From Palsa-147 sp049279675 (GTDB lineage Bacteria; Acidobacteriota; Terriglobia; Acidiferrales; UBA7541), in assembly GCA_049279675.1 (NCBI GenBank), contig JBAPOP010000168.1, forward strand, positions 1 to 64,000: a stretch of DNA of 64,000 nucleotides, given 5' to 3'. A model generated the notes under the pieces. That model ran no database searches. It was not told the origin of the DNA and was given only the letters and a program-made list of their open reading frames with translations. This document shows positions 27,128-35,157 of the stretch, piece after piece (the stretch's first letter is position 1; the number at the start of each line of letters is the position of its first letter). The position numbers and the translations under genes are program-made.

Positions 27128-28556
27128 CCGAACCTCTCAACACCGCCGGAATCGTTCGCGCGAGTATTTTCAGATCCAGCCACAAAGACCACTTATCGAT
27201 ATATTGCATATCCAATTCCATCCACTGTTCGAAGGGAATCGAATTCCTGCCGTTCACCTGCCATAGACAGGTGATTCCCGGCTGAACGCTGAAGCGCCGG
27301 CGCTGCCAGTCTTCATCGAAATGACGGTAGTCCCGCATGGACATTGCGCGCGGCCCGACCAAACTCATGTCGCCCTTCAGGACGTTCCAGAGCTGAGGGA
27401 GTTCGTCGAGACTGGTCTTGCGCAGAAAGTGCCCGAGCGACGTCACTCTCGGGTCGTTCTTGATCTTGAACACGGGACCTGTCATCTCGTTGAGTTCAAG
27501 CAGCTTTTCCTGAACCTGTTCCGCATCCGGATACATTGTGCAAAATTTGTACATCATGAATGAACGTTTGTTCAGACCCACTCTCTCCTGCCGAAACAAG
27601 ACGGCGCCAGTGGTGGTAAAACGTATCAAAAGCGCGATGATCAGGAAAATAGGCGCGAGCACCGCCAAGAGAGTAAGGGATATGATGAAATCCAGGATGC
27701 GCTTCACCAGGAAAGGCCATCCGTCCTGGCGATCCGACGTCGCCATGATTTGCGCATCGCCTTCAAAATCTTCGGCTCGAAACCTCGCTATCTTCAAATT
27801 GAAAATATCGGAGTTGAATCGCATGAGGATGCCATGCAACTCGCATTGCGCGGCCACCTGGGCGGCGTGCTCGTAAAACGATTTCAAGGGAAGATAGATC
27901 GCGACTTCGTCGACAACGTTTTTACGGAGAAACGCGGCGAGTTCCGAGAAATTGCAACAGACCTTGTAACCTACTCTCAGAAATTCTTCTCTGCCGGCCC
28001 AATCGTTGTCCACGAACCCAACCACACGGTAACCCAACTCGGGCTTCGCTTCGATTCTTTGGGCGAACTCAACGGCGCGTGAGTTTGTTCCCAAAATCAA
28101 AATATATCGGCAATTCCGTCCCCGCCTTCGCATGAATGCGAGGACGTATCGGACCGCCAGACGCACTCCGATCACCAGGATCAAACTCGACAACCAGAAG
28201 AGAGCAAGGAACGACAGAGTGATGGTTCGCTTGGCCAAGAAAGTCGCGGGCAAGAGCAAAGTCAAAGTAACGAGCGTAATTGCTTTCAGAGAGTCAATGA
28301 CTTCCGAGCGGCGCGTGGACAGCCGCTTCGATTCATATAGACCGAACATGGAAAATATCAGATGCCAAAGGAAGAAAAGAGCAACAAGAAAGAGGAAATT
28401 CCCGAACTTGACTGGGAAGGTGAAAAGATCGTGGAGTGAAATACTTCCCCGCTTCAACACGATCACAACTGTTGTGAAACCAAGCGACAACCCTAGCAGG
28501 CCGAGGTCGACCAGCTTGGCAATGTTTGTCCCCAATCGACGCCTGGCTGGATTCAA
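27117..28556 (-). CDS. polyprenyl-phosphate sugar-1-phosphate transferase (WbaP/EpsB-like)
   Basis: A 479-residue initiating enzyme that loads the first sugar phosphate onto undecaprenyl phosphate. The N-terminal half has four membrane helices, then a CoA_binding_3/Rossmann domain (RYILILGTNSRAVEFAQRIE, YRVVGFVDND). A fifth hydrophobic segment (RILDFIISLTLLAVLAP) leads into the catalytic bacterial sugar transferase domain: VLFRQERVGLNKRSFMMYKF, LRKTSLDELPQLWNVLKGDM (the conserved DELPQ), SLVGPRAM and PGITCLWQVNGRN. The TTG start at 28556 is preceded by GGAGAG. All core motifs are intact. It opens the assembly pathway of the EPS repeat; the sugar (Glc-P or Gal-P) cannot be told. Confidence 0.94.
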   Translation of the reverse strand: MNPARRRLGTNIAKLVDLGLLGLSLGFTTVVIVLKRGSISLHDLFTFPVKFGNFLFLVALFFLWHLIFSMFGLYESKRLSTRRSEVIDSLKAITLVTLTLLLPATFLAKRTITLSFLALFWLSSLILVIGVRLAVRYVLAFMRRRGRNCRYILILGTNSRAVEFAQRIEAKPELGYRVVGFVDNDWAGREEFLRVGYKVCCNFSELAAFLRKNVVDEVAIYLPLKSFYEHAAQVAAQCELHGILMRFNSDIFNLKIARFRAEDFEGDAQIMATSDRQDGWPFLVKRILDFIISLTLLAVLAPIFLIIALLIRFTTTGAVLFRQERVGLNKRSFMMYKFCTMYPDAEQVQEKLLELNEMTGPVFKIKNDPRVTSLGHFLRKTSLDELPQLWNVLKGDMSLVGPRAMSMRDYRHFDEDWQRRRFSVQPGITCLWQVNGRNSIPFEQWMELDMQYIDKWSLWLDLKILARTIPAVLRGSGAA

Positions 28557-28725
28557 TTGATCTCTCTCCGCGTTTGCATCAAAGTCGTTGCCACAATCGT
28601 TGAAGACTCATCCGGGAATGTAAGAGCCCGCATGTCGAAGTTTGCCGCGCCTGGGATTTGAGAACTCAACTGGCAGCATTGAGAGAAGTGCAGAGTGAAC
28701 TAGACGGCAGCTGGCGTAACCACCT

Positions 28726-29286
28726 TTAGAACGCTTCGACCTGATATCCGGTGATCTGTATGGCGATGGATCTTTGAATAATTTCGACGGAAATGATTAG
28801 GCTACGATCGGCGTTTCTCGCCACAAGAATTCCTTCCAGCCCGTCGAGGCTGCCCCCGCGGATTCGAACTTGTTGTCCAATGTTGAGAAAGGGATGCGAG
28901 ACAAAGGGTATTTTCTGTTCCACAATCGCCCGGATTGCCGCGATTTGGTTCTCCGGTATTTGCGCGCCCACTCCTCGTGGACCTACCAGGCCTACGACTC
29001 CGTTAGTTCGAAGCACCCGAATTCGCTCCTCGAGCGCATCGGGGATCTGAACGAATACGTAGCCTGCAAAGAGCGGAAGCTGCAACCAACGACGCCGGTC
29101 ACTCCAGTCGTGGAGAACGGAGACAATGGGGAGAAAGACACCAACACGCTTCTCTCTTAAGCTCGATGCGATTTTCTTTTCGTGGCGCGGGCGAGTTTGT
29201 ACCGCGAACCACGGGTGCACGGCCGCATCCGGCGCCGGTGTTCGGACTGGACTATCTATCCCTATATGGGCATCTGTGCTGAACAT
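28726..29286 (-). CDS. NusG-like specialised antiterminator (UpxY/RfaH/LoaP type)
   Basis: A 186-residue paralogue of NusG. The NGN domain is at about residues 25-125 (WFAVQTRPRHEKKIASSLRE, FAGYVFVQIP, VLRTNGVVGLVG) and a C-terminal KOW-like segment follows (FLNIGQQVRIRGGSLDGLEG). The ATG at 29286 starts MFSTDAH and is preferred to a TTG at 29403. Specialised NusG paralogues inside capsule/EPS operons (UpxY in Bacteroides, LoaP, RfaH) suppress termination so that long operons are read through. Its position inside the ~20-kb leftward cluster fits. No RfaH ops-type element was found by eye. The gaps on both sides (28557-28725 and 29287-29471) hold no other gene. Confidence 0.88.
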   Translation of the reverse strand: MFSTDAHIGIDSPVRTPAPDAAVHPWFAVQTRPRHEKKIASSLREKRVGVFLPIVSVLHDWSDRRRWLQLPLFAGYVFVQIPDALEERIRVLRTNGVVGLVGPRGVGAQIPENQIAAIRAIVEQKIPFVSHPFLNIGQQVRIRGGSLDGLEGILVARNADRSLIISVEIIQRSIAIQITGYQVEAF

Positions 29287-29471
29287 GGCTCCGCCGTTGT
29301 GAGTCACAAGTGCCAGTGGCTCCCTGTCGTCGAATGGAAATCCCGCGCGTCTTACTTCACAACAAGGCCCCGGGCTCAATCCTGATCTCGTCCGCTGCCC
29401 CAACTTCCACTGTCCGCGGCGGACGAATATCGGAAGGCTCGAAGGCCTCCCCCTACTCGAAACTTTTTTCT

Positions 29472-30254
29472 TCAGAGCCGATCGTACAGCGCCTTCGGAA
29501 TTGGATACGTGCGCTTATTCAATACCGCGCCGAGAACCTGAATCTGACTCGCTCGCAAACTTTCAATCACCCTTAGGGCCGATTCCCGATACGTGGAATT
29601 TGCTTCCAACACCAGAACGATTCCGTCGGTGAGCGGTGCAAGAGCGAAACCATCTCCGTAAGGGCTGAGTGGCGCAACGTCAATGAGTACGTGATCGAAC
29701 TCCTTGCGCAATTCGTCCAATCGCGTCTTCAGGCGCTCCGAGTTCAAGAGACCGGGTGAGTCGGCTGCGAGCGATCCACTCGAGAGCAGCCATAGGTTGG
29801 CGGGGCGGAGCTGCTGAGTGAAATCTCGAATAGGCCCATCCTGGACCAGTGAATCGGCGAGCCCTCGGCGGTCTTCCACGCCGAACAGCTGGGAGAGCGA
29901 AGGGGTCCGGAAATTCGCGTCCACTACGCAGACGGATCCCGGATAATCATTGGCCAGGACCTCTGCCGCGCGTGCGCAAATCAGGCTGCAGCCATTCCCG
30001 TGGTCGATCCCCGCGAACTCGACGACGCGCGGAGATTCCTCTGTGTGGCGGAGGAAAACTCGTTGAATCAGCTTTGAAGACTCTTCGCTTGCGAGCCGAT
30101 CGAGATCCAGGTCATGCCCATTCTTCCGGCCGTTCCCGTTCCCGTTCGCATGGCCGTTCCTCTTGCTGAACGATGGCGCGGGGCTCTCATCGGCGCTCGG
30201 CGCTGTTTGCCGGTTCATTGCTGCCTGCTGGATCAACTCATAGTTCTTGCTCAT
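29472..30254 (-). CDS. CpsD/CapB-like ParA-fold protein with degenerate Walker A
   Basis: A 260-residue protein in the place of the cytoplasmic tyrosine-kinase half of Wzc. It has a polar Asn/Gly-rich tract (NGHANGNGNGRKNG) at about 33-46, the Walker A' strand SVCVVDANFRTPSL (D112), and Walker B FDHVLIDVAPL. The Walker A loop, normally GEGK(S/T), reads GNGCS (residues 86-90), so the ATP-binding Lys is Cys89. The C-terminus lacks a Tyr cluster and ends PIPKALYDRL with a single Tyr. It therefore looks like an ATPase-dead structural member. Its ATG overlaps the ExeA-like stop by 4 bp (ATGA), so it is made together with that active ATPase. The alternative is a novel nucleotide site, which I consider unlikely. 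Confidence 0.85.
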   Translation of the reverse strand: MSKNYELIQQAAMNRQTAPSADESPAPSFSKRNGHANGNGNGRKNGHDLDLDRLASEESSKLIQRVFLRHTEESPRVVEFAGIDHGNGCSLICARAAEVLANDYPGSVCVVDANFRTPSLSQLFGVEDRRGLADSLVQDGPIRDFTQQLRPANLWLLSSGSLAADSPGLLNSERLKTRLDELRKEFDHVLIDVAPLSPYGDGFALAPLTDGIVLVLEANSTYRESALRVIESLRASQIQVLGAVLNKRTYPIPKALYDRL

Positions 30255-31735
30255 GGCTTCTCCCCATTTACGGTCGAAACATTCGGAGCCTGCTCGACTG
30301 CGGCATGAGACTCTCCGGATACTTCTGTCGCCGAAGGAATTCGAATCTGCTGCCCAGAGATAATGAAATCGGGATCGTTCAACCTCGGGTTGAGTTTCTC
30401 AAGTTCAGCTAGTATTTGTTCGTTGTATTTTCCGAGGTAATGAACGCAAATTTCAGATAGCGTTTGATTCGGGTTTGCACGGACGGATCGAGTTGCCTCC
30501 AGCGCGTCGTCACCAGTCGATTTTGGCGGGGCCGCTCCGCGTTCGATTCCAAGACCGCGTGATTTTTCCGTTGGTGCGACACCTGAGGGAGCTCCCGCAA
30601 CGATCTTGGCGCTCGAAGCGGCGTTCGAGACGCCCAAACGGGGACCCGCGATTCCAGTACTGGCGGATTTCTCGGACGGTGCGAAAGGCTGCGGAGCGGT
30701 CGCGTGAACGACTTGGGAGCTCGGCCGGATTGAGAGCCAGCTCAACGCAAGCAAAACGGCGGCGGCGATCGCAAATCGCGGCACCCTGATCTGCTTCAAT
30801 GAATCTTTTACTTGCTGCGGCACTCTGATCTGCCGCAATAATTCTCTCACTTGCGGAGCGAGCGATACGGCGAAGTTCCATCGGGGTTCCGGCGCCGTAG
30901 GGCTCAGATCGATTTCGGTCTTAAGGGTTTCCAGGTCCAAGTCAGTTTGCACTTCCTGGATCACCTTCTTGTCGATGGTCTTTTGTTTGAGGACGCAGCC
31001 AAGAGACAAGGCGTTAAAACAAATATTGTTGATATTGCGTGGAATTCCTTGACTGAGTTTGGCGATTAGAGCCACAGCGCGGTCAGTGAACAAAGGAGTT
31101 TCGGACTTGTAGCCTGCCACACGCAAGCGATGGTCGATGTAAAGCGCCGTTTCCGCAACGTTGAATTGTTTCAAACGACAGACAATTGAAACGCGCTGGC
31201 GAAGCTGGACTAACTTGGCAGACGCAAGCCTGTCGGCGAGCTGTGGCTGTCCCGTAAGTACGATTTGTATCAGTTTTTCGCTGGGAGACTCAAAATTCGA
31301 AAGCATCCGCACGACTTCCAGAACGGAGTCATCGAGGTTCTGAGCCTCATCGATAACAACGACGAGACGCCTTTTACGCGAATATTCCCGAAGCAAAACC
31401 TTGTTCAACTTCGCCTGCATGCGGACCATGTCGCCGTCGTGGTCCTTGATGCCGAGATCCTCAAGCAACGCACTCAGGAAATCGACAGGCGTGCATAGAG
31501 TCTGAAACAGGAAGACCGTCTTCGCCGAGTTTCCCAACGTGCGCATGAGATCGAACAGGAGTGTGGTTTTGCCCATGCCGGGCTTGGCGATCAACGTCAT
31601 GAATCCCCGTCCAGCCGAAATGCCGTAGAGGAGCGAAGAGAGCGCCTCCCGATGCGTTTCGCTGAGATAGAGATATGCAGGGTCGGGTGTGACCCCGAAC
31701 GGCTGCTTCCGAAGTTTGTAGAAGTCGAGGACCAT
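30251..31735 (-). CDS. ExeA-like AAA ATPase with LysM-like tail, EPS cluster
   Basis: A 494-residue paralogue of 6553-8043 with the same order: MVLDFYKLRKQPFGVTPD start, Walker A AKPGMGKTT (residues 50-58), Walker B LVVVIDEAQNL (123-133), a membrane helix at about 340-360 (FAIAAAVLLALSWLSI), and a C-terminal LysM-like segment (TLSEICVHYLGKYN, LNDPDFIISGQQIRIPS). Start is the ATG at 31735, 10 nt after the Wzz/GumC stop; the in-frame 31774 start would overlap it by 29 bp. It is coupled to the CpsD-like gene by a 4-bp overlap. In this cluster it is the only intact ATPase next to the Wzz protein and may power or gate export. Both Walker motifs are canonical here, unlike in the CpsD neighbour. Confidence 0.87.
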   Translation of the reverse strand: MVLDFYKLRKQPFGVTPDPAYLYLSETHREALSSLLYGISAGRGFMTLIAKPGMGKTTLLFDLMRTLGNSAKTVFLFQTLCTPVDFLSALLEDLGIKDHDGDMVRMQAKLNKVLLREYSRKRRLVVVIDEAQNLDDSVLEVVRMLSNFESPSEKLIQIVLTGQPQLADRLASAKLVQLRQRVSIVCRLKQFNVAETALYIDHRLRVAGYKSETPLFTDRAVALIAKLSQGIPRNINNICFNALSLGCVLKQKTIDKKVIQEVQTDLDLETLKTEIDLSPTAPEPRWNFAVSLAPQVRELLRQIRVPQQVKDSLKQIRVPRFAIAAAVLLALSWLSIRPSSQVVHATAPQPFAPSEKSASTGIAGPRLGVSNAASSAKIVAGAPSGVAPTEKSRGLGIERGAAPPKSTGDDALEATRSVRANPNQTLSEICVHYLGKYNEQILAELEKLNPRLNDPDFIISGQQIRIPSATEVSGESHAAVEQAPNVSTVNGEKP

Positions 31736-31745
31736 ACTCAATCGT

Positions 31746-33245
31746 CTAGGCAGCTCGTCGTGGAACGGACGCAAGAACCGTGACGTTTAGAATGTCGTTC
31801 ACTTCCGCCGGGGTACGGAACGACGGATCGAGATATTCGGCCATGAATGCCGCGCCCACGCTCACGAACAAACCGAGCAACAGGCCGATAAACAGCACCA
31901 GCGTTGCGCTGTAAGCGGGCAACACCGGCACGCTTGGAGGAACGGCGATAGAGACATTGGCAATCCGCTTTAGATCGAGCGCGTCTGAAGTCTTCTCCTG
32001 TTCGCGCTTGGACAGGTAAAGAAGGTAGTTCCTTTCATTTGCCTGCGCGTCGCGAACCAAATCAGCCTGCTTGACAGACTTCTGATCCAAATCGACGAGT
32101 TGAAGTTTCATTGAATTGATGCTGCTGTTCAGGGAGCCTGCAGTCGCCATTTGAGAAGCGAGATCCGCCTTCGTCTTGGCAACGTCTTCCCTCAAGAACT
32201 CGTAGGTGGGATCCCGGTCAGTCGTTTGGTTCATATACTGAGTTTTTTGCGCCTCAGCGATTGCAGACTGCGTCTCGGAAATCTCCTGGTCGGCTTCCTT
32301 CACGAGTGGATAGTTCGCGTCGTATTTCATGGCAAGCTGAGTGCGCTTCAACTGCGCTGCCAGCAAGTTAGCCTCGAGTTGCTGAAGGAGAACGTCTGCC
32401 GCGTTGGATACCTGCATGGTGGTCGATCTTGCAGGCGTCACCTTGAGCTGCGCTTCTTCATCTTGAATTCGCTTCTGGTCCGCGGAGATGGCTTGCTCAG
32501 TGGAATGAAACGTCGCGATGAAATTGGCAACCTGTTGGGCCAGATCCGTGCGGATGATATCCGGAGCGGCAACCCCTTCATCGCGTCCGAAATCTGTCAG
32601 GCGAATCTCCGATTCCTGCAACGCCGTTTGGTACTTGTCCGCTTCTTTCGCGAAGAAATCATAGGAGCCCACCGGCCGGTGCACGGTGGCGTGTTTATCC
32701 AGGTATGCGGCAGAAAGCGTATTCAGCACGCCATAAGAGAGTTGGGGGTCGCCTGATTGATAGCTGACGTCAATCATGTTCGTTTTCTTGAGTGCCTCGA
32801 CCTTCAACTTCTTCCCCAGGCGCTCGACGGCCTTGGAAACGTAGGTGGACTCGTCCTGCTTGGGCATAAGTTTCGCCCAGAGCGAATCCCTCTCCTTGTC
32901 CTGAAGCCTGTTGTCGAGCACGACCTTCTTGAGCAAGTCCTCGCTCTGCAGTAGCTGGACTTCGGAATTGACCTCTTCTTCCGTCACCGGAGGCGCAACC
33001 GAAGCTGTTTGCGTAAATTGTTCCGTCGTCACGACCGGATCCATCCGGTCGCGATTGACAAGGACTTCCATGCTGGCCTCATACCGGTTCGACAGGAAAA
33101 AGGCTGCGATGATCGCACCCAAGAGAATTCCGGAGAAGGAGAGAACCAACAAGCGCCGGTGACGAAACAGCGGTGCGAGGATGTCTCGCATCGTCGTTTC
33201 CGAGGTTGCCTTGCCTGATGTGTTTTGGAAGTTCACTTCGTTCAT
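31746..33245 (-). CDS. Wzz/GumC-type polysaccharide chain-length protein
   Basis: A 499-residue inner-membrane protein that spans the periplasm. The first helix is near residues 30-50 (RLLVLSFSGILLGAIIAAFF), followed by the Wzz domain (YEASMEVLVNRDRMDPVV), a long coiled-coil region of about 300 residues rich in Gln/Glu/Ala, the GumC-type block near residues 430-450 (LKRIANVSIAVPPSVPVLP), and the second helix (LVLFIGLLLGLFVSVGAAF). The cytoplasmic tail is short, so the kinase half of a Wzc is missing and may be replaced by the CpsD-like gene. ATG at 33245 is preceded by GGAGGG at 5-6 nt; the start at 33266 is rejected. It controls chain length and links Wzy to the Wza pore. Confidence 0.92.
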   Translation of the reverse strand: MNEVNFQNTSGKATSETTMRDILAPLFRHRRLLVLSFSGILLGAIIAAFFLSNRYEASMEVLVNRDRMDPVVTTEQFTQTASVAPPVTEEEVNSEVQLLQSEDLLKKVVLDNRLQDKERDSLWAKLMPKQDESTYVSKAVERLGKKLKVEALKKTNMIDVSYQSGDPQLSYGVLNTLSAAYLDKHATVHRPVGSYDFFAKEADKYQTALQESEIRLTDFGRDEGVAAPDIIRTDLAQQVANFIATFHSTEQAISADQKRIQDEEAQLKVTPARSTTMQVSNAADVLLQQLEANLLAAQLKRTQLAMKYDANYPLVKEADQEISETQSAIAEAQKTQYMNQTTDRDPTYEFLREDVAKTKADLASQMATAGSLNSSINSMKLQLVDLDQKSVKQADLVRDAQANERNYLLYLSKREQEKTSDALDLKRIANVSIAVPPSVPVLPAYSATLVLFIGLLLGLFVSVGAAFMAEYLDPSFRTPAEVNDILNVTVLASVPRRAA

Positions 33246-33321
33246 GTCATCCCTCCGTCTCGTCACTTGCCTGAATTCTGATCAGAGCCGTTCCGGCGCA
33301 GCCGCTGCGCCGCCATCGAAA

Positions 33322-34059
33322 CTAGAACCACGCTGGGGTCGGCGTCGCGTAGAGCCCGACGTTGTATGGGACATACTTCCTGAAATTCGTTATGAATTTT
33401 TCTGGAATGAAAATCATGTCGCCGGGTTGCAGGAAAGCATCTTCATTCACGTTCTTCCCGTCGAGAATTTCTTTCAGGTTGAATTTCTTGACTTCCATCG
33501 TTCCGGAAGAAACGCGATGGAAAATGAAAAGTTGCGTCTTCGCGGTGGGTACGAGCCCGCCGGCTATGGCGATTCCCTGGGATACGGTCGTGTCATACCG
33601 GAGGTCGTATTGTCCGGGTTTTGCAACTTGCCCCGAAACTACGAAAAACGGCTTCTGAAAATCTTTCAAGTCGACGTCGATGATTGGATCGTGGAGAGTC
33701 TTTGAGTAAGCCTTCTTGAGGGCTTCCGTGATCTCAGGGACGGTCATTCCCTGAACGTAAACAGTACCGATATTGAGCAGCGTAATGTATCCGTCTGGCT
33801 GAACGGATACCGACTGATTCAATTCCGGCGAAAGAGGAAATGACACATTTAAGATGTCATCTCTCATTACGCGATAGCGAGGATACCTGTGCTCAAGAGC
33901 TGGCCGGTCCGCGTCGGATTGCGCCGTACTGTTCGAGGCGGCGGGTGAGTTTGGGTTTGTAGGAGGCTGCGACGACGGGCCTTTCTGGCCGAAGACGTTC
34001 GCCGGAGCAATCAGAAACAAAACCGACAGCAATATCCCAAGCGATTTTATCCTTGTCAC
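33322..34059 (-). CDS. Wza-like polysaccharide export outer-membrane protein
   Basis: A 245-residue export protein and the first gene of the EPS cluster. The real start is a GTG at 34059 with AGGAGG 8 nt upstream; this yields a clean signal peptide (SLGILLSVLFLIAPANVFGQ). A longer frame from 34128 is not supported. After a Pro/Ser/Asn-rich linker comes the Poly_export domain (YRVMRDDILNVSFPLSPELN, VQPDGYITLLNIGTVYVQGM), the SLBB-type block (FVVSGQVAKPGQYDLRY) and LQPGDMIFIPEKF. It lacks the lipobox and the last amphipathic helix of E. coli Wza (379 residues), so it is a short form. It makes the outer-membrane channel for the polysaccharide. The promoter region with ACTAG repeats lies just upstream. 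Confidence 0.92.
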   Translation of the reverse strand: MTRIKSLGILLSVLFLIAPANVFGQKGPSSQPPTNPNSPAASNSTAQSDADRPALEHRYPRYRVMRDDILNVSFPLSPELNQSVSVQPDGYITLLNIGTVYVQGMTVPEITEALKKAYSKTLHDPIIDVDLKDFQKPFFVVSGQVAKPGQYDLRYDTTVSQGIAIAGGLVPTAKTQLFIFHRVSSGTMEVKKFNLKEILDGKNVNEDAFLQPGDMIFIPEKFITNFRKYVPYNVGLYATPTPAWF

Positions 34060-34139
34060 GGACTTATCCTCCTCACCGGATCTCGAAAAGAGACGACTCC
34101 ACACCCATGCTCGTAACAGCCCCATCAAGGCTTATGGGG

Positions 34140-34194
34140 ACTAGTAGTACTGAGTCGTCAATAACATCCCCCGTTAACGACTAGCACACACTAG
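34140..34194. promoter_or_regulatory. three ACTAG repeats upstream of the EPS operon
   Basis: ACTAG occurs at 34140-34144, 34180-34184 and 34190-34194, i.e. with start-to-start spacing of 40 and 10 bp, roughly whole helical turns. The last two form ACTAG-CACAC-ACTAG. The block lies 81 bp and more upstream of the GTG of the Wza-like gene and is the best candidate for an activator or repressor site of the EPS operon. Function is inferred; only the repeats are seen. Confidence 0.4.
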
Positions 34195-35157
34195 TATCCA
34201 GAAGTCGAGGCACTTTGACTTCCAAGCGAAAACCGCGCTAAAGCGCGCATTATGAATGCCCTGTTACTCGCGATGTGAGGGGGCCTGTAGTATTAGGGAA
34301 TCGCTGAGGCTGAAGTATGCAATCCATTGCTACGGATTCAGCCGACGTTTTTGATCTAGGCGCTCCAGATCTAGCCCGACTACGGCGAAACCGCACGCGA
34401 GACGAATCTCTATTTCGCCTCGGTTCCGCATCAGGACACGCCCACCAACCACCCAAATCGGGCCTAGGCACAAGGTCCCCAAAGCCTTGTGGTACACCCC
34501 TCCCCAAACGCATCCTTAAAATTTTCGCCCAGGCGGCTTCCGAAAACTATCGCCCGTCAACCAGTCGGCAACGAGATGGTATTTGACCTCAGCGACAATC
34601 CTACTCGTATGCGGCCGGTTCCCCTCCCGGCACGCCGATATATTCGGGAATCTAGAATGCGATAATAAGGACCGAAAAGAGAAACGCAAGGGGAAGGCAG
34701 CCTGTGAATTTCACAGCCACCTGTGGAAAACTCGGCAACTCCTTATTGGGCTTACCTGCAAGCTTCAACCGGCGTTCCTATGCCCTCTGCCTGGAGCCTA
34801 CAGTTTCTCCCGACACGAACTCATTTCTTGTTTCGATTGGAGGCTCCGGCTGAGTACATGTTATTCGTCGGAGTTAGCCGGTGTCCCGTTCCGTTATTTG
34901 GAATCTGGGTTGCGTGCGACCGTTCGTTCCTAGGAAGATTTAAGGTATTGAATATAGGAGCCTCACGGCGGTGCGCTCTGGAAAAATGATCCCCGGAGTC
35001 ATTAAGATCGGTTCGGCAACTTGATTCCGAATCTCGTAGACTGTGCCACGCGGAACAAGTGAGCTACTGCGTGACTGCGCAGGCGATGCGGATTAGGGTC
35101 TGGTATGGCTGCTAACGCAATCTTGCTCTCCGCGAAGAAGGGAACGAGACATCTTCT
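34195..35157. other. about 1-kb gap between the EPS cluster and fadB-like gene
   Basis: No frame in this stretch combines a ribosome site with a recognisable domain. The longest plus frames (34583-34933 and 34723-34989) are rejected as chance. A small hairpin, GCGC-TAAA-GCGC, is at about 34236-34247. The region must hold the EPS promoter (minus strand) and the fadB-like promoter (plus strand) and may hold a long untranslated leader or an RNA; I could not match a known riboswitch. Confidence 0.45.

Noticed and set aside
34060..34140. RfaH-type ops element or c-di-GMP riboswitch in the EPS leader
   Set aside because: No sequence matching the ops consensus or a GEMM-type core was found by eye on either strand.
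34583..34989. Two overlapping plus-strand frames (116 and 88 residues) in the 1-kb gap
   Set aside because: No ribosome site and no domain; both look like chance frames in non-coding DNA.
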